From: Bacteroidaceae bacterium | Lineage (GTDB): Bacteria; Bacteroidota; Bacteroidia; Bacteroidales; Bacteroidaceae | Direction: 5' to 3' | Length of the DNA stretch: 15,610 nucleotides | Assembly: GCA_900770705.1 (NCBI GenBank) | Contig: CAAGLF010000102.1 | Coordinates: forward strand, 1 to 15,610 | Made by a program: the position numbers and the translations under genes | Notes under the pieces: model-generated | What the model was told of the DNA's origin: nothing | The model's input: the letters and a program-made list of their open reading frames with translations, nothing else | Database searches by the model: none | Shown here: piece by piece, positions 1-7,607 of the stretch | Layout of the letters: each line of letters begins with the position of its first letter | How positions within the stretch are numbered: the first letter of the stretch is position 1

Positions 1-1231
1 AGTAGGGGGCGTCGGAGGTCTTGTAGGGCTTCTCGATGCAGGCGATGGCACTGTCCATCCGTGCCAGGACCAGAGTGGAGTCCGTTCCGGCCAGCTCGTG
101 CGCCTTGGCGGCGGCAAAGTACGTCTCGCGGGAGGCAAAGTCGCCCGTACATACGCGGTCGAATTTTTCGGCGGCCTCGGCATACTGTTTGTCGGCGAAG
201 AGGCAGCGCGCTTCCTGGTACAAGTAGAGCGGATAGGGCTGCAGGGTGTAGGCTGCGGCGGCTTCTGCGGCGGCACGGGCGTAGGTCCACTCCGTATGGT
301 CGGGGTGGGCGGGTGTGCCGAGCCAGGCGAGTATCGTCTTACTCAGGGCGTAGTGCACTTCGTCCTGCTTGTGGTTCAGCGTGAGTGCTTTCGCGAAACT
401 GGCGGCCGACTTTTCCGCCCGGCCGGTCTCGGCGTAGAAAGTTCCTTGGCCGGTGTAGCCCTCCACGCTGTCGGGGTAGGCCGTGATGTAGTCGTTGTAG
501 GCCGTTTCGGCCAGCAGGCTGTCCCTGCTGCCCAGCATATAAATATAGGTAAGGGCGTCCTGCGGCGTTTCGGGCAGCTGCTTCGGCATACGTATGTCGC
601 GCAAATCCGTGTCGAGGGCTGAGAGCGCATTGATACGCAGGTCGTTTACAAAGCGGGCGTCGATGGCACAGGCTGTGGCCGCATCTTTCGCAACATTGGG
701 CTGGGTAATGGCCACTACGCGGCCCTCGGCGTCGACGAGCGGGCAGCCCGTGAAGCGTGCCTCGTTCGGAACATCGGTTTCAAAGTACTTGTACGGTGCG
801 TAGTCCGAGGCTTGTGTGATTTTGGCGGCGCGGGGCAGGCTTTTCTTGTCGGTAGAGTAGAACAGCTGGTTCACGGGGTCGCTTTCGAGTGCCGGCGAGG
901 CGGCTATCTCGAGGTAATCGGCTTTTTTCACGCCTTCTGTTGTAAAACGCACGAGGTCGCGCGTGCTTTGCGCCCCGACAATGCGGCTTACGCGGTACTT
1001 GCGTCCGCCGCTGTCGATGATATCGGCGGCGTAGGCGCCCTGAAACAGGTGGTAGGGCGCCACGGCCTCGCCGGTGGCCGAGATGAAGAAACCATAGCCC
1101 GAGCCGAGAATGCTTCCGTCGGACTTATACGTGATGATATTGGCCACAGCCTTGTTGGTCTGCTTGGGGGCGGCTGCCGCGAGGCTCGTGCCGGCGATGA
1201 GCAACCATAGTAGGGTTTTGAGTCGGTTCAT
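1..1231 (-). CDS. Secreted trypsin-like domain plus TPR protein, C-terminus off the window
   Basis: Open reading frame of 410 codons from ATG at 1231, with no stop before the window edge. Residues 1-21 form a signal peptide (MNRLKTLLWLLIAG then SLAAA), so the product is exported. Residues 30-190 resemble a chymotrypsin-fold (S1C) domain: GSGYGFFIS, then PYHLF with His61 at the histidine position, RDLVRF with Asp92 at the aspartate position, and FTGCPLVDAEGRVVAI where the family has GNSGGPL. The nucleophile position is Thr161, so proteolysis is doubtful and the domain may be a binding fold. Residues from about 225 onward are helical with TPR-like units (for example the stretches around 255-285 and 340-360). 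It lies downstream of recN but after a strong terminator, so it probably has its own promoter; no clear TAnnTTTG box was found in 1232-1353. Related secreted trypsin/TPR proteins with degraded active sites are, to my recollection, common in Bacteroidetes; their role is unknown. Confidence 0.82.
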   Translation of the reverse strand, partial: MNRLKTLLWLLIAGTSLAAAAPKQTNKAVANIITYKSDGSILGSGYGFFISATGEAVAPYHLFQGAYAADIIDSGGRKYRVSRIVGAQSTRDLVRFTTEGVKKADYLEIAASPALESDPVNQLFYSTDKKSLPRAAKITQASDYAPYKYFETDVPNEARFTGCPLVDAEGRVVAITQPNVAKDAATACAIDARFVNDLRINALSALDTDLRDIRMPKQLPETPQDALTYIYMLGSRDSLLAETAYNDYITAYPDSVEGYTGQGTFYAETGRAEKSAASFAKALTLNHKQDEVHYALSKTILAWLGTPAHPDHTEWTYARAAAEAAAAYTLQPYPLYLYQEARCLFADKQYAEAAEKFDRVCTGDFASRETYFAAAKAHELAGTDSTLVLARMDSAIACIEKPYKTSDAPY

Positions 1232-1353
1232 ATTTTTTTGTATCTAAGCGGTGAAGGGAACTTCCTGCCGAGGCAGGCACCATTTCCGCCGGTTTGCTGT
1301 TTCTTTACGGCCACGTAGCCTCTGCTCCGTGCCCAATTTTTTTACGGGCGGCC

Positions 1354-1400
1354 GAAAAAAAGAACCGCCGGGGCGTTGTGGAGCAGGCTCCGACGGCGGT
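1354..1400 (-). terminator. Intrinsic terminator of recN
   Basis: On the minus strand, 27 nt after the recN stop, ACCGCCG (1400-1394) pairs with CGGCGGT (1370-1364). A nested GGAGC/GCTCC stem lies inside, and the tract TCTTTTTTTC (1363-1354) follows directly. This is a textbook rho-independent terminator and separates recN from the secreted trypsin/TPR gene. Confidence 0.75.
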
Positions 1401-1426
1401 AGTGGGGTCTTGCGGGGCGGCAGGGC

Positions 1427-3109
1427 TTACGGCTGCGGCGCCGCGTTGGCGGCCAGGTGCAGCAGGGTCTTCGCATTCTCGACGGCGGCTTCCGTGATTT
1501 GCGCACCGCTGAGCATTTTCGCCAGTTCTTCCACACGTTCCGCGTCGGTGAGCCGGCGCAGGTGGGAGGCTGTGCCCTCGGCATCCTCGGTTTTTTCCAC
1601 TAAGTAGTGGCTGCTTCCAAGTGCCGCAATCTGAGGCAGATGTGTTATGCAGATTACCTGACAATGGGCGGCCATCCGCTGCATTACCTCGGCCATCCGC
1701 TCTGCCATCTTGCCGGAAACGCCTGTATCTATCTCGTCGAAAACAACGGTGGGCAGGTTACGATGGGCGGCGACCAGGGTTTTCAGCGCTAACATCACGC
1801 GAGCGATTTCTCCGCCCGAGGCAATGCGCGCTACATCCTGCATAGGCACGTTTTTGTTGGCGCTGAAGCGGAAGGTAGCCGCGTCTGTGCCGCTGAGTGC
1901 CGGCGTAGGGCGGGGAGTGAGGCTGATTTCGAGGCTGACGGCCGGCATACCGAGCGTTTGCAGCGTCTGGCGCAGCGCTTCGACGATTTGTCGGGCACTT
2001 TCCCGGCGGGTTGCCGTGAGCAGCTCGCCCTGCCGGCGCATTTCCTGCCCACAGCGTTCGGCTTCGAGGGCCTTGGCCGCCAGCAGGTCGTCGATATTCT
2101 CGATTTGTGCCAGGCGCGTGCGCAGTTCTTCGGCCTTGGCCAGCAGTTCCTCGTAGTCTGCCGCTCCAAGCCGCTTCTCCAGCGTGTATATTGTGTTGAG
2201 TCTATCCTCCACATAGGCCAGACGCGCGGGGTTGAAGTCGATACGCTCCAGTTGGCGGTCGGTTTCATCGGCTATGTCGGCCAGTTCAATGCGTACGCTC
2301 TCCATTCTTTCTGCCAGCTCGGCGGCAGTGGGAAATACATCTGTGATGTGTTCGAGCATCTGCACGCCTTGTCGCAGTGAGGCCGTGATGTCGGCGTCTT
2401 CCGTGCGGATAGCGGCCAGTGCGGCGTAGAGCGACGACTTGATTTCCTCGGTATGTCCGAGCAGGTCGGCTTCCTGTTCGAGTTCGGCCTGCTCGCCCTC
2501 GTGTAGGTCGGCCTCCTGAATCTGCGTGAGGCGGAAACGCAGGAATTCTGCGTCCTGCGCGTCGCGCTCGGCCTGTTCGCGCAGTTGCTTCAGTGCCGCC
2601 ACGGCTTCGACGTGCTGCCGGAAGGCTTCCTCGTAGGCTGTGCGTTCAGCCTCGTTGCCTGCTACGGTGTCGAGTGTCTGCAGGAGGAAGTCCTCCTGGC
2701 CCAGCAGCAGGTTCTGGTGCTGCGAGTGGATGTCGATGAGGCGCGGTGCGATTTCCTTGAGCCGCGCGGCAGGCACGGGGGTGTCGTTGAGGAATGCTCT
2801 GCTCTTGCCGTTCGCCGATATTTCGCGGCGTAAAATGCACTCCCGGCCGTCGAAGTCGGTTTCGTCGTCGCTGAGAAGGTCGCTTAAGTCCATGTCGCGC
2901 ACATCGAACACGGCCTCTACTGTGCATTTCGCCTTGCCCGCCTTGATTACCTTGGCGTCGGCGCGGTTTCCGCACAGGAGACCGAGGGCTCCGAGCACGA
3001 TACTTTTTCCGGCACCCGTTTCGCCGGTGATTACGGCGAAGCCGGATGTCAGTTCGAGGTCGAGACTTTCGATAAGGGCATAGTTGGAGATTCGTAAGTC
3101 GGTGAGCAT
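1427..3109 (-). CDS. recN: DNA repair ATPase RecN
   Basis: 560 residues, normal length for RecN, an SMC-like ATPase that acts at DNA double-strand breaks during recombinational repair in the cytoplasm. The N-terminal half-site starts MLTDLRISNYALIESLDLEL and has the Walker A motif GETGAGKS at residues 29-36. Residues 150-390 are Glu/Ala/Leu/Arg-rich and form the coiled-coil arms (EEAFRQHVEAVAALKQLREQ and later). The C-terminal half has the ABC signature ASGGE at 430-434, Walker B with DEIDTG at 458-463, and the switch histidine in ICITHLPQIA near 490. All functional motifs are intact. The start ATG at 3109 gives the usual RecN N-terminus. It follows the DUF4835 gene by 48 bp on the same strand, and the two are probably co-transcribed; a strong terminator follows the stop. 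Confidence 0.97.
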   Translation of the reverse strand: MLTDLRISNYALIESLDLELTSGFAVITGETGAGKSIVLGALGLLCGNRADAKVIKAGKAKCTVEAVFDVRDMDLSDLLSDDETDFDGRECILRREISANGKSRAFLNDTPVPAARLKEIAPRLIDIHSQHQNLLLGQEDFLLQTLDTVAGNEAERTAYEEAFRQHVEAVAALKQLREQAERDAQDAEFLRFRLTQIQEADLHEGEQAELEQEADLLGHTEEIKSSLYAALAAIRTEDADITASLRQGVQMLEHITDVFPTAAELAERMESVRIELADIADETDRQLERIDFNPARLAYVEDRLNTIYTLEKRLGAADYEELLAKAEELRTRLAQIENIDDLLAAKALEAERCGQEMRRQGELLTATRRESARQIVEALRQTLQTLGMPAVSLEISLTPRPTPALSGTDAATFRFSANKNVPMQDVARIASGGEIARVMLALKTLVAAHRNLPTVVFDEIDTGVSGKMAERMAEVMQRMAAHCQVICITHLPQIAALGSSHYLVEKTEDAEGTASHLRRLTDAERVEELAKMLSGAQITEAAVENAKTLLHLAANAAPQP

Positions 3110-3157
3110 GGTGTCAGATGGGGGGCACCGCCGTCTTTCTGTGGGCGGAGCACGGCT

Positions 3158-4078
3158 TTATTCCTTGATTTTTCGCCAATAGTTGCTTTGCGAGGCGTTG
3201 ATGTACGTCAGCAGTTCGCTGACTGTCTCTTTCTCTTGCGCGGAAGCCCGTCCCTTGTAGATGTTCACGAGTTCGTCGCGCTTGTATTCCGTCAGGAGTT
3301 GCGGCCACATCGACAGTGGTTTTTTCTGTCGTGCCGAGCGGAGCAGCTCCATTGCCTCTGTGACGACGGCGCGGCCTCGTTCGACGTTGGTCGACATTGC
3401 GTCGAGGCCCTCTCTGTGGTATTTGTATTGCATTTCGCGGAAGTCCTGCATTCCGCTGTCGAGATAGTCGTTGATGAGTGCATACCTGTTTTTGTCGCTT
3501 TCGAAGGCTTTCCATCCTTTGGCCGAGAGCGTGAAGCTTTGGGCGTTGTTGGCAATGGTTTGTGCTGTCTGCAGCACTTCGGTGCCGCCCATCGGCGACA
3601 TTGTGTCCAAGTCAATGCCGATGAGCAGGTAGGCATAGAATCCTATGAGGGCTGTCAGTTCGTTGTCGAGGGCTTCGGGCCGGAATTCCAGCTGGTCGAA
3701 CTCCTGAAAGGCGAAGTTGAAGTTGGCGTCCTGGGTGCTGAAGGTCGTCGTTGTGTAGGTGGAGCCGTACACGGGGCGGTTACTCTGTACGATAAGTTTG
3801 CACTCGAAGGTGTTTTCTGACTCGTTGTATTTTGTGACGGTGATGTTGAACGTGCAGGTAATGCGTTCGTTGCGCCGGAATTGGAGGTTGGTCCACTGGC
3901 GGTTGTTGATAAATTCCGTAAGTGTGGTCTGGAGCGCCTCGAATACGGCGGTATTCGTGCCTTGCACCTGCTGGTGGTTGACGTTGACGCGCGCTTCGAG
4001 TTCCTGGGCGTACAGGGAGCCGTGGCTCAGGTCGAAACCGGCGGACAGGAGGAGAAGAAAGGTCAGAAGAGTTCGCAT
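3158..4078 (-). CDS. DUF4835 family secreted protein (PorD-like)
   Basis: 306 residues with a signal peptide (MRTLLTFLLLLSAGFDLSHG, cleavage probably near SLYAQE), so the protein is periplasmic or outer-membrane associated. The mature part begins QELEARVNVNHQQVQGTN and has the family-typical stretches NRPVYGSTYTTTTF, NFNFAFQEFDQLEF, ALIGFYAYLLIGIDLDTMSP and the C-terminal YWRKIKE. This matches DUF4835, a family restricted to Bacteroidetes; some annotation systems link it to type IX secretion under the name PorD, which I cannot test here. The gene overlaps the end of coaBC by 16 bp and precedes recN by 48 bp. The order coaBC-DUF4835-recN is, from memory, recurrent in Bacteroidetes and supports the family call. 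The molecular role is unknown from sequence. Confidence 0.87.
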   Translation of the reverse strand: MRTLLTFLLLLSAGFDLSHGSLYAQELEARVNVNHQQVQGTNTAVFEALQTTLTEFINNRQWTNLQFRRNERITCTFNITVTKYNESENTFECKLIVQSNRPVYGSTYTTTTFSTQDANFNFAFQEFDQLEFRPEALDNELTALIGFYAYLLIGIDLDTMSPMGGTEVLQTAQTIANNAQSFTLSAKGWKAFESDKNRYALINDYLDSGMQDFREMQYKYHREGLDAMSTNVERGRAVVTEAMELLRSARQKKPLSMWPQLLTEYKRDELVNIYKGRASAQEKETVSELLTYINASQSNYWRKIKE

Positions 4079-5391
4079 AGTCGGTCGATGATGTCGGCAG
4101 CAACTTCCGTTTTGGGCTTCAGCGGCAGGGCTTCGGCTGTGGTCGGTGTGACGATGGTCACTTTGTTTGTGTTTACACGGAAGCCTGCGCCTTTGTCGCG
4201 CAAGCTGTTGAGTACGATGAAGTCGAGTTGTTTGCGTTGCAGTTTCTCCCGTGCGTGTGCCAGCTCGTCTGTCGTTTCAAGGGCGAAGCCCACGAGGCGT
4301 TGTTGCGGTGTTTTCATTCGTCCGAGCTCGGCAGCGATGTCTTTCGTGGGGACGAGGTGCAGGGTGAGGCCGTCGGCGGTGCGCTTCACCTTCTCCGGAG
4401 CGGTGGTGTCGGCTGTAAAGTCAGCCACGGCGGCGCAGAGCACGGCGGCGTCGCAGTCGGGGAAGAGGCGCACGGCCTCGCGGTGCATTTCCGCAGCGCT
4501 CTCTATGTTGATACGGCGGATGCGGGGGTGTTTTGCCTCTATCGAAACGGGACCGGCCACGAGCAGCACGTCGGCACCGCGTATGGCGCAGGCTTCGGCC
4601 AGGGCAAAACCCATTTTGCCCGAGCTGTAGTTGCCGATGAAGCGCACGGGGTCGATTTTCTCGTAGGTAGGTCCTGCCGTGATGAGGATAGTGCGGCCGC
4701 TGAGGGCGGTGGATTCCGCCTGCTGTACGGCCGGAAAGACTTCCTCGGCGGAAGATTTTTTTTCCTCGGAGGAAATTTTAATTTCTGCGGCAGAAATTTT
4801 TCGTAAGTCCGCAGAAGTTTCGCCGTTGTTCGGGGTCGTATGGTTTTCAGCGAAGAAGCACCGTACGATGTCGAAGATTCGCTCCGGTTCCTCCATACGC
4901 CCTTTTCCTACGAGGTGGCTGGCCAGTTCTCCCGCGGCGGGTTCGATGACGGTGTGGCCGTAACGGCGCAGTGTCTCCAGGTTACGCTGTGTGGCGGGGT
5001 GGGCAAACATGTCGAGGTCCATCGCCGGTGCCAGCATAACGGGCGCTTTCATCGAGAGGTAGGTGGTAAGCAGCATATTGTCGGCCACTCCGCTGGCCAT
5101 CTTGGCGATAGTGGAGGCTGTGGCGGGGGCAATGAGTAGCAGGTCCGCCCAGCGTCCCAGGTCGACGTGGCTATGCCACGTTCCGTCGTTGGCAGTGAAG
5201 AATTCCGACACGACAGGTTTCCCGGTTAGGGCGGAAAGCGTGACGGGCGTGATGAATTCCTTGCCGGCAGGCGTGATGACAACCTGTACTTCGGCGCCGG
5301 CTTTGACAAAGAGGCGGATGAGCGTGCAGGCCTTGTAGGCGGCAATGCTTCCGGTGATACCTATGACGATGTGTTTGCCTTGCATTTCCAC
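4063..5391 (-). CDS. coaBC: Bifunctional CoaBC (PPC decarboxylase / PPC synthetase) with repeat-encoded linker
   Basis: 442 residues. CoaBC makes 4'-phosphopantetheine from 4'-phosphopantothenate in two cytoplasmic steps of CoA synthesis. The N-terminal FMN-dependent CoaC domain (about 1-180) shows GITGSIAAYK, the active-site His75 in HSHVDLGRWAD, APATASTIAKMASG, and the substrate clamp PAMDLDM at 122-128. The C-terminal CoaB domain (about 232-442) shows ILITAGPTYEKIDPVRFIGN, SSGKMG and the KVKR lysine motif at 334-337. Position 125 is Asp where E. coli Dfp has Asn, and position 158 is Ser where Dfp has the catalytic Cys; I think such variants occur in other Bacteroidetes. Between the domains, residues 191-218 are four heptapeptides encoded by four 21-bp palindromic repeat units (4738-4821), and the protein is some 40 residues longer than expected. 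The gene sits 21 bp after the exonuclease gene and overlaps the DUF4835 start. Confidence 0.95.
   Translation of the reverse strand: MEMQGKHIVIGITGSIAAYKACTLIRLFVKAGAEVQVVITPAGKEFITPVTLSALTGKPVVSEFFTANDGTWHSHVDLGRWADLLLIAPATASTIAKMASGVADNMLLTTYLSMKAPVMLAPAMDLDMFAHPATQRNLETLRRYGHTVIEPAAGELASHLVGKGRMEEPERIFDIVRCFFAENHTTPNNGETSADLRKISAAEIKISSEEKKSSAEEVFPAVQQAESTALSGRTILITAGPTYEKIDPVRFIGNYSSGKMGFALAEACAIRGADVLLVAGPVSIEAKHPRIRRINIESAAEMHREAVRLFPDCDAAVLCAAVADFTADTTAPEKVKRTADGLTLHLVPTKDIAAELGRMKTPQQRLVGFALETTDELAHAREKLQRKQLDFIVLNSLRDKGAGFRVNTNKVTIVTPTTAEALPLKPKTEVAADIIDRLCELF
4719..4830. repeat. Palindromic repeat family, copy A, inside coaBC
   Basis: AT-rich island inside a GC-rich gene. The core 4738-4821 is exactly four 21-bp units in the coaBC frame, translating to ETSADLR, KISAAEI, KISSEEK and KSSAEEV. 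Unit 2 holds the core palindrome AATTTCTGC-g-GCAGAAATT (4780-4798, perfect 9-bp arms). Unit 3 holds a second perfect palindrome TTTCCTC-g-GAGGAAA (4761-4775). The flank CCTGCTG...ACGGCCGGAAAGACTTCC (4719-4744) matches copy B (CCTGCTG...ACGGCCGAAGTACTTCC), and GCAGAAGTTTCGCCGTTGT at the other end resembles the end of copy D. Confidence 0.85.
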
Positions 5392-5412
5392 GGGAGGGGC
5401 GGTTGGGGCGGC

Positions 5413-6177
5413 TTAGTAGCCGCGGACTCTGATTTTTGTGAGTATCTGTTTGGTGTTGAGCGGAAAGTCGCCTTGCATCATCCATATATAGTAGTTCGGG
5501 TCGCGGCGCAAGACGTCGCTGACCACCTGTCCGCGATACTTTCCGAAGTTGAAGACTTCCTGACCTTGGGCGTTGTAGCCGATACGTCCGGCCAGGTCGG
5601 CCGTCCGGGCGCGGCGCGTGAACTCTTCGAGCCAGGGCACGTCGTTCTTTACGTCGTCGGGGTAGTGTTCGAGCTCGGCTTTCAGCACTTCGTAGGTGGC
5701 ACGTGTGTCAGCCAGGGCGGTATGTGCGTCTTCCAGCGACTTGCCGCAATAAAAGCGGTAGGCAGCGACGAGATTGCGCGGCTCCATCTTGTGGAAGATG
5801 GTCTGAACGTCGACGAGGTGGCTTTTGGTAATGTCGAAGTCGGTGTCTGCACGCAGCAGTTCCTCAACCAGCAGCGGGACGTCGAACTTATTGGAATTGT
5901 AGCCTGCCAGATCGCAGCCTTTCAGGTAGTCCGCGATTTCTGCGGCGCGTTCCTTGAAGGTGGGGCAGCCTTGCACGTCTTCGTCGGATATGCCGTTCAC
6001 GGCAGAAGCTTCGGCAGAGATGGGTTTTTCGGGATTGAAGCGGTATACACGTTCGTCCTCCGTGCCATCGGGACGGACTTTGATCAGACAGAGTTCGACA
6101 ATGCGGTCTGTAGCAATGTCCAAACCGGTCGACTCGATGTCGAAGAAAACGAGCGGACGGCTCAAGCGCAGATTCAT
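5413..6177 (-). CDS. DEDDh 3'-5' exonuclease (DnaQ / Pol III epsilon-like)
   Basis: 254 residues. The N-terminal 170 residues form an RNase T/DnaQ exonuclease domain with a complete DEDDh set: Asp13 and Glu15 in FFDIESTGLD, Asp99 in GYNSNKFDVPLL, His152 and Asp157 in DAHTALADTRATYEVL. The enzyme degrades single-stranded DNA or RNA from the 3' end and may serve as proofreading or repair exonuclease. The C-terminal 80 residues (FNFGKYRGQVVSDVLRRDPN, YYIWMMQGDFPLNTKQILTK) are an accessory region that I know from Bacteroidetes and clostridial homologues, often annotated as DNA polymerase III subunit epsilon. It lies between dnaN and coaBC (21 bp upstream of coaBC), a link to replication. It could instead be a stand-alone exonuclease not bound to Pol III, so no gene symbol is given. 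Confidence 0.92.
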   Translation of the reverse strand: MNLRLSRPLVFFDIESTGLDIATDRIVELCLIKVRPDGTEDERVYRFNPEKPISAEASAVNGISDEDVQGCPTFKERAAEIADYLKGCDLAGYNSNKFDVPLLVEELLRADTDFDITKSHLVDVQTIFHKMEPRNLVAAYRFYCGKSLEDAHTALADTRATYEVLKAELEHYPDDVKNDVPWLEEFTRRARTADLAGRIGYNAQGQEVFNFGKYRGQVVSDVLRRDPNYYIWMMQGDFPLNTKQILTKIRVRGY

Positions 6178-6234
6178 AGGGTGGTAGTGGATGGTCTGTG
6201 GTAATAAGGGTTGGCTGTGGCGCTGCTTATGGAA

Positions 6235-6262
6235 AGTCAGGGGGAGATGCCTCCTCCTGACT
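6235..6262 (-). other. Hairpin between dnaN and the exonuclease gene
   Basis: Inverted repeat with 11-nt arms (AGTCAGGGGGA at 6235-6245, TCCTCCTGACT at 6252-6262), 10 of 11 positions complementary, with a 6-nt loop. On the minus strand it is followed by only TTCC, so it is a weak terminator at best; it may attenuate or stabilise the transcript between dnaN and the downstream genes. The rest of the 111-bp gap holds no recognised promoter box. Confidence 0.4.
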
Positions 6263-6288
6263 CCTATGGTATGATGGCGCCGGGCCGA

Positions 6289-7416
6289 CTAATCGTTGAG
6301 CATCATCGGCATTTGCAGCATTAGGATGGTCTCTCCCTCGGGTTGCTGCGCGGGAACGATGACTCCGGCGCGTGCCGGATCGGCCAGCTGCAGGGTAATC
6401 TCTTCTGCCTCGATGTTATTGATGAGTTCCTGCAGGATAGTTCCCTTAAATCCGATGTTCAACGGCATTCCGCTGTACTCGCAGAGCAGGCTTTCCTCGG
6501 CGGATTGCGAGAAGTCGATGTCCTGTCCCGAGATGGTGAGGCGGGAACTCTCGAGATGGAGCTTGACAAGCGCGCTGGCTGCGTTGGAGAATACCAGAAC
6601 GCGGCGAAGCGCGCTGAGCAGGGCGGCACGGTTGACGGTGGCGCAGTTGGGATTTCCTTGGGGGATGACACTGCGGTATTTCGGATACCGACCTTCGATG
6701 AGTCGGCACATCATCAGGTACGTGGGTGTCTGGAATTCGGCGTTGCGCTGGTTGAAGCGTACCTCGACGGCTCCGCTCTCCTTCGAGAGCAGGCCTTTGA
6801 GCAGTGTGGCGGGCTTCTTGGGGAGGATGAAGCTGCCGGGAGTGGAGGCTTTCACGCCGAGAATGGTGCCGCAGGCCAGCTTGCGTCCGTCGCTGGCCAC
6901 GATGGTGAGGCCTTCGTCCTCCATATCGAAGAATATGCCGTTCATCTGCGGGCGTATGGGGTCGTCGGCGGTGGCGAAGAGGGCGCGCGACACGTTGCTC
7001 AGCAAGGTCGGGGCGCTCTGGAGCGTGACTTGCGAGAATTCGGAGCCGAGCGCTGGGAATTGGGGGTATTCGGCGGCGCTTTGTCCCATAAAATTGTATT
7101 TTCCGTTCTGATATTCAACGGTTATCTCCAGGCTATTTTCGTTTATATAGAAGTCCAGCGGTTGTTCGGGGATTTCCTTCATCGCTTCCTGAATGGTTTT
7201 CGCGTTGACGGCGAAGGAAAGATTGCTTTCGCACTCGATCAGTTCGATTTCCGTGGAGAGCAGCGTCTCGCTGTCGGCTGCCACGACGCGCAGCTGGCCG
7301 TCGTGCAGCGTAAAGATGAAGCAGTCGAGAATCGGCATGTTGTTCTTCGACGAAATAACGCGGCCCAGGGTTTGCAAACGGGCGGAGAGTAGGGTACTCG
7401 ATACGACAAATTTCAT
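6289..7416 (-). CDS. dnaN: DNA polymerase III beta subunit (sliding clamp)
   Basis: 375 residues from the ATG at 7416, the usual clamp length. DnaN forms the ring that tethers polymerases and repair enzymes to DNA. Family features are clear: N-terminal MKFVVSSTLLSARLQTLGRV, NMPILDCFIF, the second-domain stretch RPQMNGIFFDMEDEGLTIVA followed by SDGRKLA, EGRYPKYRSVIPQGNPN, and the C-terminal end with VIVPAQQPEGETILMLQMPMML. The open frame extends 15 codons upstream to 7461, but that extension (MLRKYRNKKIQTRRN) overlaps the -7 promoter box at 7459-7466 and is not family-like, so the inner start is preferred. It heads a minus-strand gene block with an exonuclease, coaBC, DUF4835 and recN. dnaA is not adjacent, so this is not the classical origin arrangement. 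Confidence 0.97.
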   Translation of the reverse strand: MKFVVSSTLLSARLQTLGRVISSKNNMPILDCFIFTLHDGQLRVVAADSETLLSTEIELIECESNLSFAVNAKTIQEAMKEIPEQPLDFYINENSLEITVEYQNGKYNFMGQSAAEYPQFPALGSEFSQVTLQSAPTLLSNVSRALFATADDPIRPQMNGIFFDMEDEGLTIVASDGRKLACGTILGVKASTPGSFILPKKPATLLKGLLSKESGAVEVRFNQRNAEFQTPTYLMMCRLIEGRYPKYRSVIPQGNPNCATVNRAALLSALRRVLVFSNAASALVKLHLESSRLTISGQDIDFSQSAEESLLCEYSGMPLNIGFKGTILQELINNIEAEEITLQLADPARAGVIVPAQQPEGETILMLQMPMMLND

Positions 7417-7458
7417 ATTTCTTCGGGTTTGTATTTTCTTGTTGCGGTATTTGCGAAG

Positions 7459-7466
7459 CAAAAGTA
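7459..7466 (-). promoter_or_regulatory. Bacteroidetes -7 box of dnaN promoter
   Basis: Minus-strand TACTTTTG is a perfect match to TAnnTTTG and lies 42 bp upstream of the dnaN ATG at 7416. A TTG at 7483-7481 could be part of the -33 element, though its 14-bp spacing is short. Transcription would start about 35 bp before dnaN. Confidence 0.6.
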
Positions 7467-7523
7467 CGAAAAAAATGCCACAACGGGCTTACTTCGGAAA
7501 ATAAAATGCAGCGTGAGGGAATG

Positions 7524-7550
7524 TTTGCTGGAAAGAAAATCGTACTTTTG
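7524..7550 (+). promoter_or_regulatory. Promoter reading toward the DUF3127 gene
   Basis: Plus-strand TTTG (7524-7527) and TACTTTTG (7543-7550) match the -33 and -7 elements of Bacteroidetes promoters, spaced 15 bp. The first gene downstream starts at 7820, which implies a leader of about 260 nt that contains repeat copy B. No other good -7 box was found closer to the gene. Confidence 0.55.
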
Positions 7551-7607
7551 TGCCGTCTTTTCCGTTTCAAGTGCCATTACGATGGAAAAGGGGGGAGGAT
7601 TTTCGTT

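Noticed and set aside
5371..6204. Long plus-strand open frame (277 codons) opposite the exonuclease gene
   Set aside because: It is antisense to a gene with all five catalytic residues; its protein has no recognisable domain and the openness follows from GC-rich codon use.
6343..7392. Long plus-strand open frame (349 codons) opposite dnaN
   Set aside because: It mirrors dnaN, whose sequence is clearly conserved; no independent coding signal was seen.
7417..7461. Upstream start of dnaN at 7461
   Set aside because: It adds 15 basic residues not seen in clamps and overlaps the TACTTTTG promoter box.
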